Positions 11,605 to 23,311 of a stretch of DNA of 64,000 nt are shown in pieces (position 1 is the stretch's first letter; the number at the start of each line of letters is the position of its first letter). The notes beneath the pieces are model-generated. The model saw only the letters and a program-made list of their open reading frames with translations. It was not told where the DNA came from and searched no databases. The position numbers and the translations under genes were made by a program. The DNA lies in NCBI GenBank assembly GCA_027924645.1, contig BSBN01000809.1, positions 40,268,001-40,332,000 of the forward strand, written 5' to 3'. The DNA is from Cunninghamia lanceolata (Eukaryota; Streptophyta; Pinopsida; Cupressales; Cupressaceae).

Positions 11605-12477
11605 CCTATTGTTGGGAATTAAGGTATCCCAACCTTTGCAAATTCCTAATGTTGTATTTATTTATCCCATGTTGAGTTGGCATAGTCAGCACCTTGTGTA
11701 TATGCAACAGGGTAAATTTTGGTGACTTTGGCAGCCACGATTTCCCCCTTGAATAATTAACGGGGCTTTGGGGGCTCGAGGGCAACGCCCCCGAAACCTC
11801 AAATGATTTTTAATTAATGACAAGTGTCAGTGAGTATCTTTGCATGAGAGAAAGGCATCTTTGGGCGGTCAAGGGAGGTTATGACATGTAAGAGGAATAT
11901 GATATTTTTAGTTAGTATATGATGGATTCTATGACAGCTGTAAGGTGCGTAAGAGCATATGTCGTAACCTATCTTGGAACCAGACGCCCACTTCGAGATG
12001 GGATGTTGGACAAGTGTCCTTAGATGTTGGTTTTGGGGCATGAGTCTAAGATGGACGCGCATCTCTAGAAGGTTCCATCTTTGCCTTGTAAACTCTATAT
12101 AAACAGGTGCTTGGATGGGAGATAGATAACTTTGGTACAAGTATTGTTATGCTACCAAAATATCTCTAGATTTGACATTCAAAGACTCCTAAAAGAGCAT
12201 TGGCTCTGAAACTGTATTATAATCTCTTATTGTTTACTGTAATACATTTGAGTTGTGTTTTAGAGTGTGGGGTTTTTCACCTGTAAGGGTTTTCCACACG
12301 TATATCTTATCTCTCTCTCTTCTGTCTTCTTTTTGGTTCTTGTGTTTTGTTGCAATATCTCATGTTAATGGTTTAACATTGCTGTAATAGTTAGGATAAA
12401 GTTGGATTTGCATAGCCCTCTCCTCATTAGATTAGTGTAGGAAGCGTTTTCTGCACACCAAGCTTCCTTTCACCAAT
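11605..12477 (+). mobile_element. Ty1/copia-type solo LTR with target duplication
   Basis: The insert runs from TGTTGGGAATTAAGG (11610) to CTTCCTTTCA (12472), 863 bp with TG...CA ends. It is flanked by CCTAT (11605-11609) and CCAAT (12473-12477), a 5-bp target duplication with one mismatch. It splits the chromovirus RNase H exactly between the codons for CTDAS and LEGVGVV. A TATA box (CTATATAAACAGG near 12096) and the GTTTTTCACC / GGTTTTCCACACG block near 12275 are typical of copia LTRs. No internal region remains, so it is a solo LTR, in plus orientation. Confidence 0.85.
12096..12105 (+). promoter_or_regulatory. TATA box of the solo LTR
   Basis: CTCTATATAAACAGG lies about 490 bases into the solo LTR on the plus strand. 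It is placed as expected for the U3/R boundary and supports the plus orientation. Confidence 0.5.
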
Positions 12478-14080
12478 GAAGCATCAGTGCACACTACAAA
12501 ATCACCTATAGGATCTGGCACTACCAGGATAGGTGCACTAGTCAACCGCTCCTTAAGAGCCTAAAATGTTGACTCACACTCATTTGACCACACAAACTTC
12601 TTCCCTTTCTACTGAAGAGAAGTGATGGGATGAGCAACCCAAGAGAAATCTCTCACAAATCGGCGATAGTAACCCGCCAATCCCATGAAACTGCAAACCT
12701 CAGTCACATTTGTTGTTGCTGGCCAATCCACAATAGCTTGAATCTTAGAAGGATCCACTGAGATACCCTCTCCTGAGATGATGTGGCCCAAATATCTCAC
12801 CTCAATCTGGAAGAACTCACACTTGGCCAAATTGCCAAACAACTGATTATCTCTCAAGCACTACAACACTTGCCGCAAATGGCCTTCATGCTCTCCCATA
12901 GTCCTCAAATAAATCAAAATATCATCAAGGAACATGAGAACAAACTGGTCAAGATAAGTATGAAACACCCTATTCATCAAACTCATGAAAACTGATGGAG
13001 CATTGGTCAATCCAAAAGGGACAACCGTGAACTCATATTTCCCATAGCATGTGCGAAATGATGTCCGATGAATGTCTACCTCATGAATGCGAAGCTGATG
13101 GTATCTTGAATTTAGATCTATCTTGGAGAACACCTTGGCTCCTTTCGTTTGATTAAACAAATCATCTATCCGAGGCAACGGGTATTGATTCTTCACCGTC
13201 ACTTTGTTCAACTAGTGATAATCAATGCACAAGTGAAGAGATCCATCTTTCTTCTTCACGAAGATGACAGGTGCTCCCCAAGGGGATACACTAGGATGAA
13301 TGAAACCCTTCTCTAGTAACTCCTCTAACTACAATTGCAACTCACCCAACTCTTGAGTAGTCATGCTATACGGTGCCCAAGAAATAGGCTCCGCCCCAGG
13401 AATGAGATCGATACAGAAGTCTATGTCACGCTTAGGCGCCATACCTAAAATATCACTCGGAAAGACATCTTTAAACTCCTAAAGAATAGGATGATCATCA
13501 AGAGATACCTCCTGAATCCCACCCTCAGCAAGATCACTAACTGAAATAGCGAACATCTGACAACCTTTCTACATGGCACGCTTCAGCTGCATAGCTAAAA
13601 TCACATGGAGAGAAATGGGTCTCTAAACCCCAACTAACTCAACATGCTCTCCAACATCGTCAACACACTAAACTGACTTACGCCAACAATCTATACTGGC
13701 TAGGTGGGTCTCCAACCAATCCATGCCTAAAACAATCCCGTAGGACCCCAAAGGCAACACACAGAGATCCACTGTGGTAGTGAAGGTGCCCAAATCCAAC
13801 ACACAATCATGAACAAGGGAGTCTACAGCCCCCTTGGATCTAGTAGCTAACTCAACCTACCAATCAATGTCTTGCCTTGCCACAATGAGTCCACAACGCT
13901 CCACGAGATAAGGAGAAATGAAAGAATCTAAAGCTCTTGAATCAAACAAGATAGATGTGGTATCCCACATAACACACCTGAATACTCGACTACGGTGCCC
14001 TGATGCTTAGCCTGACAGTTATCAACTGCAGCAAAAACTCTGTGTGATCTGCAACCATCACCTACTGTAGGCTCTGAAGT
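12478..14080 (-). pseudogene. Chromovirus protease and reverse transcriptase
   Basis: The protease cleaves the polyprotein and RT copies element RNA. On the minus strand the protease reads ILFDSRALDSFIS near 13960; the family has DSGA, so the flap Gly after the catalytic Asp-Ser is Arg. LGMDWLETH follows near 13720. RT begins near 13400 ([34 protein letters not shown]) with [19 protein letters not shown] (13200), [23 protein letters not shown] text and the active site FLDDILIY near 12915. [19 protein letters not shown] and the connection domain follow. The two active-site Asp are kept. A TAG replaces the Gln before LNKV. Confidence 0.85.
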
Positions 14081-15360
14081 AGCCTGTCTCTGACTACCTC
14101 CAGCCACTCATCTCTAAGGACACTGAGTAGCTATATTACCATGCTGCCCACAAGGATAACAACCACCCCTGCCAAAACCTTGGCCTAAAAATGGTGCACA
14201 TGACTACTGGGATCCACCACCCCTAGAACTCTACTGTGCATTCTAAAAACTCTTTGATGGACCACTTTGCTACCTACTTCGAGAGTGATGATGTGAACAA
14301 TCTCTAGAAAATGGAGTACTAGGATTCTACCCACTCTGCTGAGACTAAGTAGGCCTATGCCTCTATCACTGACCATGTCTAGGAGGTGCAGTATGAGATC
14401 TAGACGGTCCAGCTCCCTAAGACTGTGTACCCTGAATGACTGATCTTGAAGGAGGGGCACTACCAATCTTAATACCTACCTGACCACCAAAGCCTCTAGT
14501 CAAATTCTCCTCTATCAACCTTGCCTTCTCCACAGCAACCTCTAAGGTCTTCGACTCAAACACATGGACACCACCACTGATACGGGCATTCAAGCCCCTA
14601 ATGAAATATTGTACTAACATCGGCTCATCATTGAAATGCTAACATATTTTTTCAGCTCAAAGAAGTGGTGCTCATAATGATATATGGTCATAGTCAACTG
14701 ACGAAGTTCATGGAACTCATCAGCACATCTCTATCGATAGTAGTCTAAAAGAAATCATGTACAGAACCTCTCTAAGAATAGTCCCCATGACACAAGCAAT
14801 ATCTAGGTGAAGCTTCTGCTCCTCTACTCTCCACCATGTAGATGCAAAACCTCTGAGATGCAGAATGGCACACTGAGCTCTAGTATTGGTACTATAAGGT
14901 GCATAGCAAAGCATCGATCGAGATTGATCAACCAAGTCTCTGCCTTGGTACCTATACCAGAACCATCAAAAGTAGGGGGATGAGCCCTAAGAAGATCCCT
15001 CATGTGACTTGTAGTAACACTGTCTCCATCCACCCTATCCCTCACAACAACCACTCTTGAATTATCTGGAGTACGAGAACGCTCACGCTCAGCTCCAGCA
15101 TCCTAACCATCCTGATGAGAAGGGTGTGACTCTGCCTCATGAGATACCTCCTGATGAGGTCCTAATCGGTCCAAAATATGCTATAAAATAGCTAAAACAT
15201 GACCACCCCTGAGCCCTTTAGCTTGATTTTGAATATGTGGTTCCTCTTGATGCTCACCCTGATTGCCCTAATTTCCCTAATTGGGATCATGTCAGGTGCT
15301 ACATAGAAGAATAGTGGCTATACCTCTAATTCTACCTATGGCTCTACCCCTAGGAGGCAT
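14081..15360 (-). pseudogene. Chromovirus gag
   Basis: Start chosen at the ATG complementary to 15358-15360 (MPPRGRAIGRIRGI), about 180 bases after the primer-binding site. The capsid region includes LLRAHPPTFDGSGIGTKAET near 14970 and YFIRGLNARISGG near 14600. The zinc knuckle near 14150 reads GCYPCGQHGNIATQC: the Cys are kept but the zinc-binding His is Asn. Several TAG and frame breaks interrupt the middle. Gag is continuous with the protease region to its left. Confidence 0.8.
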
Positions 15361-15540
15361 CCTAAAGGAACAAAGAACACATCAAAATAGATCATCACAA
15401 AGATGACCTAAGCACCATACTAAGGCATGAAAGCATAACAACATGACTATAGAACAATATAACAAGCTCACGCCACACACGTCAAATACTACAAAACATG
15501 GAAGGATCAAGTATGTCAGAGCTCCTAGTGTGTGAACCTA

Positions 15541-15552
15541 GCTCTGATACCA
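15541..15552 (-). other. Primer-binding site (initiator tRNA-Met)
   Basis: The minus strand reads TGGTATCAGAGC, the standard complement of the 3' end of plant initiator tRNA-Met, two bases inside an LTR end (GGGATGTTACA). Confidence 0.85.
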
Positions 15553-15554
15553 GA

Positions 15555-16259
15555 TGTAACATCCCTCTACATAACCCCAAAGGGTAAGAGCCAAAAGGGG
15601 ACAAGATAATTTTTTTTGACATAAGTGGACAACCTACATTGATTCAGTTGCCAATTCAAAAGATTGATAGAATTCATTTTAAACACCAAAGCAAATGTTC
15701 CTAATCCTATCTGATAAAAACATGAATCCATAAGCATAAAATATAGGTGGATCTGATACCCACACTGAAATTCGTAAAGAAATAAAGGAACATCACATTT
15801 CTTCTCATTAAATACAATGATTACAACTTCTCTCCTAAGAGAGTTCAATTACATAATTGCATATACAATTACAATGATATATTCCAGAATATGCTACAAG
15901 TACAATAACATAGTCCTAAGTATGATACAAGGACTGAATGGTTACAATAGCTGAATGAAGTAATGGGAAGAGAGATCATCTCCAACTGGTGCTCCAAAAC
16001 CTGTTCACCGGTCCCCAATGGTGGTTGCAATGCCTCCCAAACATGTGGACTCCTAAGACACCACCCCACCATCCTCTAAGATAGTCACAAGGCCCAAACA
16101 GATGAACAACAACAAGAGGATACAAGATGGCCAATACTCACATCAAACACAGAGCAGACACAGAGAACAGTGCATACAATCAAAGTCATAATATAGGTGT
16201 ACTCATCTAAGTCATAAGTCAAGTACTACTCACGACTCCTAAGGTGCTAGATACTAGAG
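15555..16259 (-). repeat. Putative 5' LTR, inner part, of the chromovirus
   Basis: The end TGTTACA (minus) next to the primer-binding site marks the 3' end of a 5' LTR. The segment can be followed to 16259, where the 1.95 kb repeat starts. The last bases before that repeat, read on minus, are CTCTAGTATCTAGC, which resembles a decayed TGGTATCAGAGC and may be the primer site of the outer repeat's own element. No ORF with motifs. Confidence 0.45.
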
Positions 16260-18226
16260 TGTCATCATGTGTATTTGAAGGGATAGAACCACACGAGACC
16301 AAGTACCTCTCATACAAACAAGGAGACTCAATCGTGCCCGAATCCACATCCCACAGATGGATGACTCGATGCCCCGCAGATGGATAGGCCTTCTCATTGC
16401 ATCCTTAGCCCTTACAAGCACTCAAGACCATGTACGAGGTCTAATTATCTTATTAATTTTTTTAGCCCAATGTTTTAATTTAGTTATCACTTGTTACTAT
16501 AACTCTACTACTAGTTCCCCTGGCAACCACTTACAAGCTTCGAGCTCGTAGAGAGCCACTACAAACAACCACTCTAATGCCTAGACCTTGTTCATCTCAT
16601 TTGACTAATCGAGGCATTCAAAAGACTAAAAATGCTAAGTTATAAATTTAAAATAGTAAAGGTGAAAAATATGATCTACAAGACCCAAACTCTCATGGAC
16701 AATGTAATTTGTTGAAAATGGTCTTCTACCAGTTAGATTAGTTGTGTAATAACTCCAGTGACCCCAATTTGATCACGATTCAAAAAAGGTATGCATGGAT
16801 AAAAAAAAATATGGAAAATGGCATTGCAAGCCTCCTCAAAGCCTAATTTTTACATATTGACTGCCATATTTAATATAACAAAATAAATTGTTAAAAGACT
16901 TACAAAATGGAAATCATAACTTTCCCTCCTACAGTAGTTCCTTTAAATCCTTGGGTTGCAAATTTTCCCAATTAGTGTTTATGTGACCAATTTTAATGCA
17001 CAAACACAAGTATATGAATTTAAGGTATTTTATTGCCATAACATTCTTAGACTCAAAGGCGACGGTTTCCACAAGGCTAGTTTTAATACATATGCAACTA
17101 TGTATGACGGTTGTATACAAAATGAAAATATTGAATATCTAACCGTGTGTGCTGAGCTGGTCCTAAGAGCTTGAAAACTTCTAACATTTATCAATAAAAT
17201 CTGCTATAAGCTACTGCAACAAATCCAAAATAAACTATTCAACTCAGAAATTAGATATTCCGTAGTACATAGGAGGTGGTTAAGCTTGAAACACCATTCT
17301 AATCTCAAACTTGAAGATATAAAATTTATTAAGTCTGATTTAAGGGTCCAAACTTGCTTAAAGAAAGAAATGACTACTTCCAAAACCCTCTAAGCAACCT
17401 CACATCCCCCCTCCCCACCATATTCAATATCTATAAAGGCTAGCAGCTAGTAATATAGTCTCCAAGGGCTATAATATGAGGAATTGATTCCTCTTATTTC
17501 TCCCATAGTTCCTTCCAAATCCATACACCCTAATTGACCAAAATGACCAAAACAAAAGCCACTCAATAAACTTAAGAAGAGTTATAATGGAAATCTCTTT
17601 TAGAGAAGCCATCATATAGCAAAAAGGTTTCCTGGGAGTTATATCTCTTCACTCTATCATTACATCCCAGTTTTTGTTGTATGGTTGCCCTCAATATAAT
17701 CTCAGTAAAATTGAAGCCCTTTTGCTTTCACTACAATTTATAAATCAGAAACCACGTGATCTTGTTTTTCTTTCTAAAAATTATAAATTAGAAGACACAT
17801 GATCCTTCATTGAAACCCATTAATCTAAATACTAAGGGAATTGATCTAAACAAAGAAAATAAATTCATGGATGGAGGAAATGTAAATATCTTGCAATGAA
17901 ATAAATATTTCTGGCATAAATTTTCCTAAGGCAGTAATGGGGTTTAAGTTTTATTTGTGCTCAAGGAAGAAGTGCAACAAAGGTATTTTAGTTTTTGTGC
18001 TGGTGAAACAATGAACTAAGGAAAATACCTCTATCCTATCCATGCACACCTTCAATGCACCTCTAACTGTAATTTGGTATGCTTCTTGAGTGATTTCCTC
18101 TTCCCTTCACTACTTTCCTCCTCTCTCTGCCATTCTCTCTGTCTTCTCTTTTTTTTTTCTCTCAAAATTAGACAGTCGCTTCACAAAATCATGGTGTGTC
18201 TCCAAAAATAGTGAGTCCCCTTTTCA
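16260..18226. repeat. 1.95 kb direct repeat, right copy
   Basis: Partner of 6991-8906 (same TGTCATCAT start and CCCCTTTTCA end). It carries an extra 50 bases near 18037-18085. An open stretch at 16956-17174 (FKVFYCHNILRLKG, DGFHKASFNTYATMYDGC, IEYLTVCAELVLRA) is also recognisable in the left copy, with one stop. I do not recognise this peptide. Flanks give no target duplication. Confidence 0.7.
16956..17174 (+). other. Conserved unrecognised ORF fragment inside the repeat
   Basis: A 72-codon open frame without an ATG near its start. It contains VYVTNFNAQTQVYEFKVF, then FHKASFNTYATMYDGC and EYLTVCAELV. The left repeat copy (about 7683-7905) keeps the same frame with one stop and a few replacements. 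It has the composition of real protein more than of noncoding DNA, and may be a captured host exon or an old pol/env remnant. No function proposed. Confidence 0.3.
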
Positions 18227-19637
18227 TTTTCTATATTTTTTCTTCAAGGCTCTTGGTATCATTTTCTGTAGAAATATTTATGCAGACAGTGGCTACCTTT
18301 CCCAAAATGCCAAAAGTTGAACAAAATTTTTGACATGGTACCATAAACTTTTTATGTCCTTAGTTTTGGAATCTTTTGTTATTAGAGGTCTCATTTCATT
18401 TATGTAGATCAGGATATTCTAGCACAAAATAATTGATCTGAAGGTAAATATAACCAAAGAAATTAGAACTTTTCTATACAATCAAGCATTTGCAAGATCA
18501 AATATAGAGAATTTGAAAGACTAGGGATCAATTTCAGAAGTTGCCATTTATTTAGTTTGATTAGAATTTAGGGCAACCTTTACAAAGAGCTTTCATTATA
18601 ATAATGCATAATGTTTTTTCTCCCCCTCACTCAAAAAATAAAGGAATTAATTTGGCTAAATTCTACTCTGTTTGAAGATGAAAAGGATAAAACCCAATTA
18701 TGTCAAGCTAGAGTAATAGTAAAAAGAAGTTTAAGGTTGTCTTGTTAATTAGAGGCACTCTTGCATAAGGTTCTACTCACTCAAAGTACTCAAAATAAAG
18801 GCTTCCAAGAGTCTCTATCACGTAAATGCCGTGAATTTTTAGGATCGACCCTGCATCTTCGTAACTAGCATCCTCAGTTCCTTCTAATCTATTACTTTTA
18901 TTGTTTATCAAAAATCTAGATGAAAAAAATACAACCATCTTTAAAATTATGAATCAGTAAAAGAAAGAGGCAAATTTTCCATTGAAGGTTTTTCCCCCCC
19001 AAAAAAATAGCCAAATGTTGAATTAAAAGTACCTAGAAAAAGCTATATTAACTTATAATTTTGCAAAACTTTCACAGTGCTACGTAAAAGTTGCAATAAA
19101 GTCTATCCTCATGCAAATATAGAGGCAAATTTATTTTTGAAAAGAAAACACATAATATTTAAGCTTAAAAAATTCTATCAATTATTAGAAAAATAGTATT
19201 GAAGTTAATGCTAGTGTTTTGTAGATTTTCATAATGAAACAAAAATTTCAACAAATTTCTTCCTACAGGATAGGCAAATCTACATTAATTTAGCTGATGA
19301 ACTGAGATAGTTTGGACTAAAACTTCTATCAGTAATGGGAAAATGAAACAAGAAATTTGGGTTTAACACACTTCATATCTAAAAAAGACACAAGAAAACT
19401 TGTCAATGGAGCCTAACTTCTGGAAAAGTAATATAACTATGGAATGACACATCTTCCATCAAGAGATAATCAATAATCACTAATTGATGTAGATTGTGGC
19501 TACAATTGTATTTTCTTGTAAGTCATTACCTACCATGAATTATTGCTAAGGACAAAACCATTATGCCATTCTGCATTGATTTGATAAGTTTTGTCTTGAA
19601 ATTCCATCTTCAACTTCAACTAGAACTACAAAGAACT
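18227..19637. other. Spacer without recognised feature
   Basis: 1.4 kb of AT-rich sequence between the right 1.95 kb repeat and the copia LTR remnant. No ORF with motifs and no repeat that I could link to another place in the window. Confidence 0.4.
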
Positions 19638-19687
19638 AAGATATGAAGGAAAAGATAGAGGAAAATAGAAAACATCGAGCTACTACC
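19638..19687 (-). repeat. Copia 3' LTR, small outer piece
   Basis: The stretch GATATGAAGGAAAAGATAG and the following bases up to GAGCTACTACC match the start of the copia LTR at 47556 (GATAAAGGAAAAAGTAGAG ... GAGCTATTGCTC). It is the piece of the copia 3' LTR left of the 25 kb insertion; the rest resumes at 44685. Confidence 0.7.
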
Positions 19688-20097
19688 TATTGTGACCTCA
19701 TCACACATCGTCCCATTGCAAATGGGGACCCCCTAATTTTTTGCTTATGTTCAGTTTGGTTTTCAAGTCTTAGCTAAGTCCTAGTTCAAAACACATGCAG
19801 TGAGGGACACTAGACATGCCTTAGAATGTTTAAGTACATCTCCTCAATCACAGTCTCCAACAAAGATTGATATGAATGCTTTTCAATGACAGGGTTCATG
19901 AGTTTGAAAGCTCTTCTCACTTTACTTAGGTGGCTTCACAAGTCCTTCTAGATAGTGTCAATATTTTCAGGAGACACACCAACCTGCCTTGGGAGTATTT
20001 TATCAAGTTTGAAGTGTTATAAACTCAAAGTGGTTGAAGATATTAAACTTATCAGGAGATTTCATGTATTTGAGAATTTTTTGATGCACTTGAAGTC

Positions 20098-22960
20098 AAA
20101 ATCCAAGGGTCATGTCCAAACCCGCCCTACCTGGGTGGCCTCAGGAGGGAGTCTTAGACAATGTCGCTTGTCACATAAATCTCTCCATATGATACCTCCA
20201 GGACCGCTTAGGGGTTTAGATGGTTCAATTTGAAAGTTTATTTGGTCAAAGATGAAGAAAGAGACATTCAAAGAGTGAGATTATCAAGATTGACATGAAT
20301 GAAATGTTTTTGAGTATGAAAATCTAGAGGTCATGTCCTAACCCGCCCATTCTGGGCGGTTTCACAGGGTCTTCATGGATAATGTCTCCTGCCATATGAA
20401 ACTCTCCACAAACTGGTCTCAAAACTACCCTACAAGAAAACTGGTTAAGTATTGAAGTTTTGGCATGCATGGAGCACTAAGATGTGATGGTTTGTAGGCA
20501 AGGATTGAGTCCAAGGAAGTTTCAAGTTCGAATCCAAAGGTCACTCACCAACCCGCCTTACCTGGGCGGCTTTAGCATGCAGACATGGATGATGTCTTCA
20601 CTACCTCATGATGATTTCCAGACATAGCTTCCAAACCTGCTCTAGGTGAGAGTGATCAAATTTTGAAGTGTTTTCAAGAATAAAGCACTAGAAGGTGGTG
20701 AAATTCAAGAGAAACATGAAAGTTTGAAAGGATTAAGTTACTCGGGCAGCCTCAAGAGATTCATATGGACAATTTTACCTCCTCCACATCAAATACTCCA
20801 AATAGTGCCTCTAATACCACCCTAGGAGAAAGTGTTAAGCTTTGAAGTCTTTAAAACACAAAGCATTGGAATATCATGAAGTTTTGATGAAAACTTGAAG
20901 GTTTGATAGGATTAAGTAAGTTTTAAATGAAAAATCCAAGGGTTACTCCTAAACCCGCCCTACTTGGGCGGCCTCAAGAAGACCTTATGGACTATCTCAC
21001 CTGACACAAGAAGTTCTCCAGACACTTGCTTCAAAACTGCCCAGGGTGAAGGATAATGCAGTTTGCAAGGTTGTTTGATGAGAATGATCAAGATTATATC
21101 ATAGGGAAAGGAGATAGTAAAATTTAAGGAAGGAGAAGTGTTTAAGTGAGAAAATCTAGACATCTCCTCCAAACCCACCCTACATGAGTGGCCTTGAGCT
21201 CCAGGTTTGGACTATGTCACCTCCTGCACATCACACTATCCAGACAACATAGTTAAACCTGCTCAAGGAGAAAACTTATCCAATTTGCAATGTTTTGAGT
21301 TGAAGTACAATGAAATCATGAAGATTTGAAGAAAGTGCATAAGATTGAATGTTTTTTTGAGTCATTTTGAAGAATAATCCAAGGGGTACCCTCAAACATG
21401 AAATATTCCATACATTGCCTCTAAGCCACTCAAAGTGAAGAACACTGCAATTTGCAAGGAGAGATCAGTGAATTCATGAACATAAAGCACTTCATAGAGA
21501 TGGCAATCAGGCCTAGAAGGGTGAAAGATGTTCTAAGTTGCAAAATCCAAGTAACACCTCCAATCCCACTCCTTTTAGGCAGATTTCACCAATGCAGATG
21601 GACATCATCACCTAACATCTCAACGTTTGCCTTCTCACTTCACAAACATCTCAAAATGGCTAAGTATTAGGCAAGTTCCAAAGAAGGTTCTTCATGAGGA
21701 GAGGAATGAACATAAAGTGATGAAAATCCACATACCTCCCTTAAGCCCTCCCTTGCTAGGCGACCTTTATCTCCCTACTTGGATTACATGATCACCACAT
21801 CACATCATCCACCTATCATTACTAGATCTGCTCAAGAGGTATGGTATGAGAGTTTGTAAGGTGAGCTTAGAATTGGATGTTGATCACCATACACAAGCCT
21901 CCTCAATTCACTCATCCACTAGATGTAAGTTGGAAGGTCAATAAATGATAAGTGGAAATTCTTAAGGGAAGATAAGGCAAGTTTAAAGGGAGTATATTGG
22001 CCACTCCACACAACATCCTCAAGACCACTTAGCATAGGCAGATTTCACCTTGACATGTGGATAAAGTACATCAAATATTCCAAACTTCTCTTCTGACCAC
22101 AATCAATCATTCACCAATATTGAGTTATGCAAAGACAAGTTTGGGAGATCATTAAGGTTAGAGGAATCAACTTTAAGACAAAGAATCCACACCATGCTCC
22201 CAAACCCTCCCTTCTTGGGTGGCCTCAGGAGGAGGTCTTGGATTCTCCCATGTTTGCACATGCATCTCTCCACACAACACATTCAAAACCACCCAAGGTG
22301 CTAGAAAGAAGGTCTTCATGATGAGATGAATGAGCTAAGTGAAGCAATCCATACACACTCTCAAGACTATCTTGTTAAGAGACTCTCACTTACATTCACC
22401 TCTTTCACATCATTCACTCCATACAACATCTTCAAGGCCGCTCTTGCTAGGTGGACTTCACCAAGACACATGGACATCACCACCCAACATCTAGGATGTG
22501 TCTTCAAATTCATAAGCATCTCAAGATTCCACTAAGTGTTTAGATTGATGGAGAAGATCTATCAAATGGAAGGAATGAATGTCAAATCATTACTCTACCT
22601 TCCAACCCGCCCATGCAAGGTGGCCCTGAGCTTCCAAGAGGACAATATCAAGTCCTTCACACCATATCATCCACCTATCATCTCTAAAGCCGCCCTTCTC
22701 AAATGGTTTTCATCATGCCTCATGGACAAGGGCATTGAATATTTTAAGTGTCATTCAACTTCAAAAGAGGAGATGAACATCAAAATAGAGTTTAAGTGAT
22801 AAAATCCATGCACCTCCTTGAATCCCGCCCTTCCTAGGCGGCTTTAAACCCTTCACATGGACCATGTCACCTCATGTCTTCACATTAAATTATCCACTTG
22901 CACCTTGTAAACCCACCCAAGCTGGGCACTATTGGCATGAAGGCATGGAAAATATTTTAA
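20098..22960 (+). repeat. Array of ~220-bp degenerate units with GC hairpin (5' LTR copy)
   Basis: Hairpin cores occur at about 20122, 20343, 20553, (20745, left arm deleted), 20955, 21176, then more diverged at 21570, 21750, 22040, 22205, 22440, 22605, 22825 and 22915. The core is CCGCCC, a 5-base loop (mostly TACCT or TACTT), GGGCGG. Each core is preceded by AAATCCAAGGGTCA-like text and followed by GCCTCAAGAGG and, 40-60 bases on, CTCCA(T/C)A. Units are strongly diverged, so the array is old; the whole is duplicated in the 3' LTR. Confidence 0.8.
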
Positions 22961-23035
22961 AAACTTTAATTTTATCCTTCTCTAGGCCGACCATACTCTC
23001 TAGGCCAACCTGCTTTAGGTAAAGGTAGAGTTTGG

Positions 23036-23043
23036 TATAAAAG
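23036..23043 (+). promoter_or_regulatory. Candidate promoter of the LTR ORF (TATAAAAG)
   Basis: GGTATAAAAGAAGG lies about 275 bases before the ORF start and downstream of the hairpin array. The 3' LTR copy has TATTAAAG at 40325-40332, a one-base change. Its place upstream of an intron and ORF suggests a separate subgenomic promoter. Confidence 0.45.
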
Positions 23044-23311
23044 AAGGATTAAATATGCATTTTAAATCAAAACAAATATAATTCTAATCTAGATTTGCAG
23101 CAGAGCGGCAAAGAGCAGCAGTAGCTTTCAAGGAGAAAAGTAAAAATTTCCAAAAATCTGATTTTTTAAGTTATGTTCTTGTTTTGAAATTCATTATTTT
23201 TTTTGTCCCACATGCATGAGGAGATAGGGTAAATATTAGAAAATCCTTATTTTAAAGTGTCACATCAGCTTAGTGACATATGTTGTCTTCTCTTATAGGA
23301 AGAGGTAGAGG

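Larger units (their letters stand above)
9797..15554 (-). mobile_element. Chromovirus (Tekay/Del-like Ty3/gypsy) interior
   Basis: Read on the minus strand the order is primer-binding site (15541-15552), gag (from ATG at 15360), protease, RT, RNase H (split by a solo LTR), integrase and a C-terminal chromodomain ending near 9800, followed by a polypurine tract. A chromodomain after integrase defines chromoviruses. The primer site TGGTATCAGAGC matches initiator tRNA-Met, usual for the Tekay/Del group. Many in-frame stops and changed catalytic residues show an old, dead copy. Confidence 0.85.

Noticed and set aside
6991..18226. The 1.95 kb repeats as the ordinary LTR pair of the chromovirus
   Set aside because: The chromovirus primer site and polypurine tract lie about 0.7 and 0.9 kb inside them, and flanking 5-mers give no target duplication.
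22127..22799. Short ORFs in the hairpin array (and their partners near 38740-40086)
   Set aside because: They are translations of the repeat units; frames differ from unit to unit and no motif is present.
20098..22960. CRISPR-like array (regular short palindromic repeats)
   Set aside because: The period is ~220 bases, whole units are related to each other, it lies in an LTR duplicated 17 kb away, and the DNA is plant nuclear.
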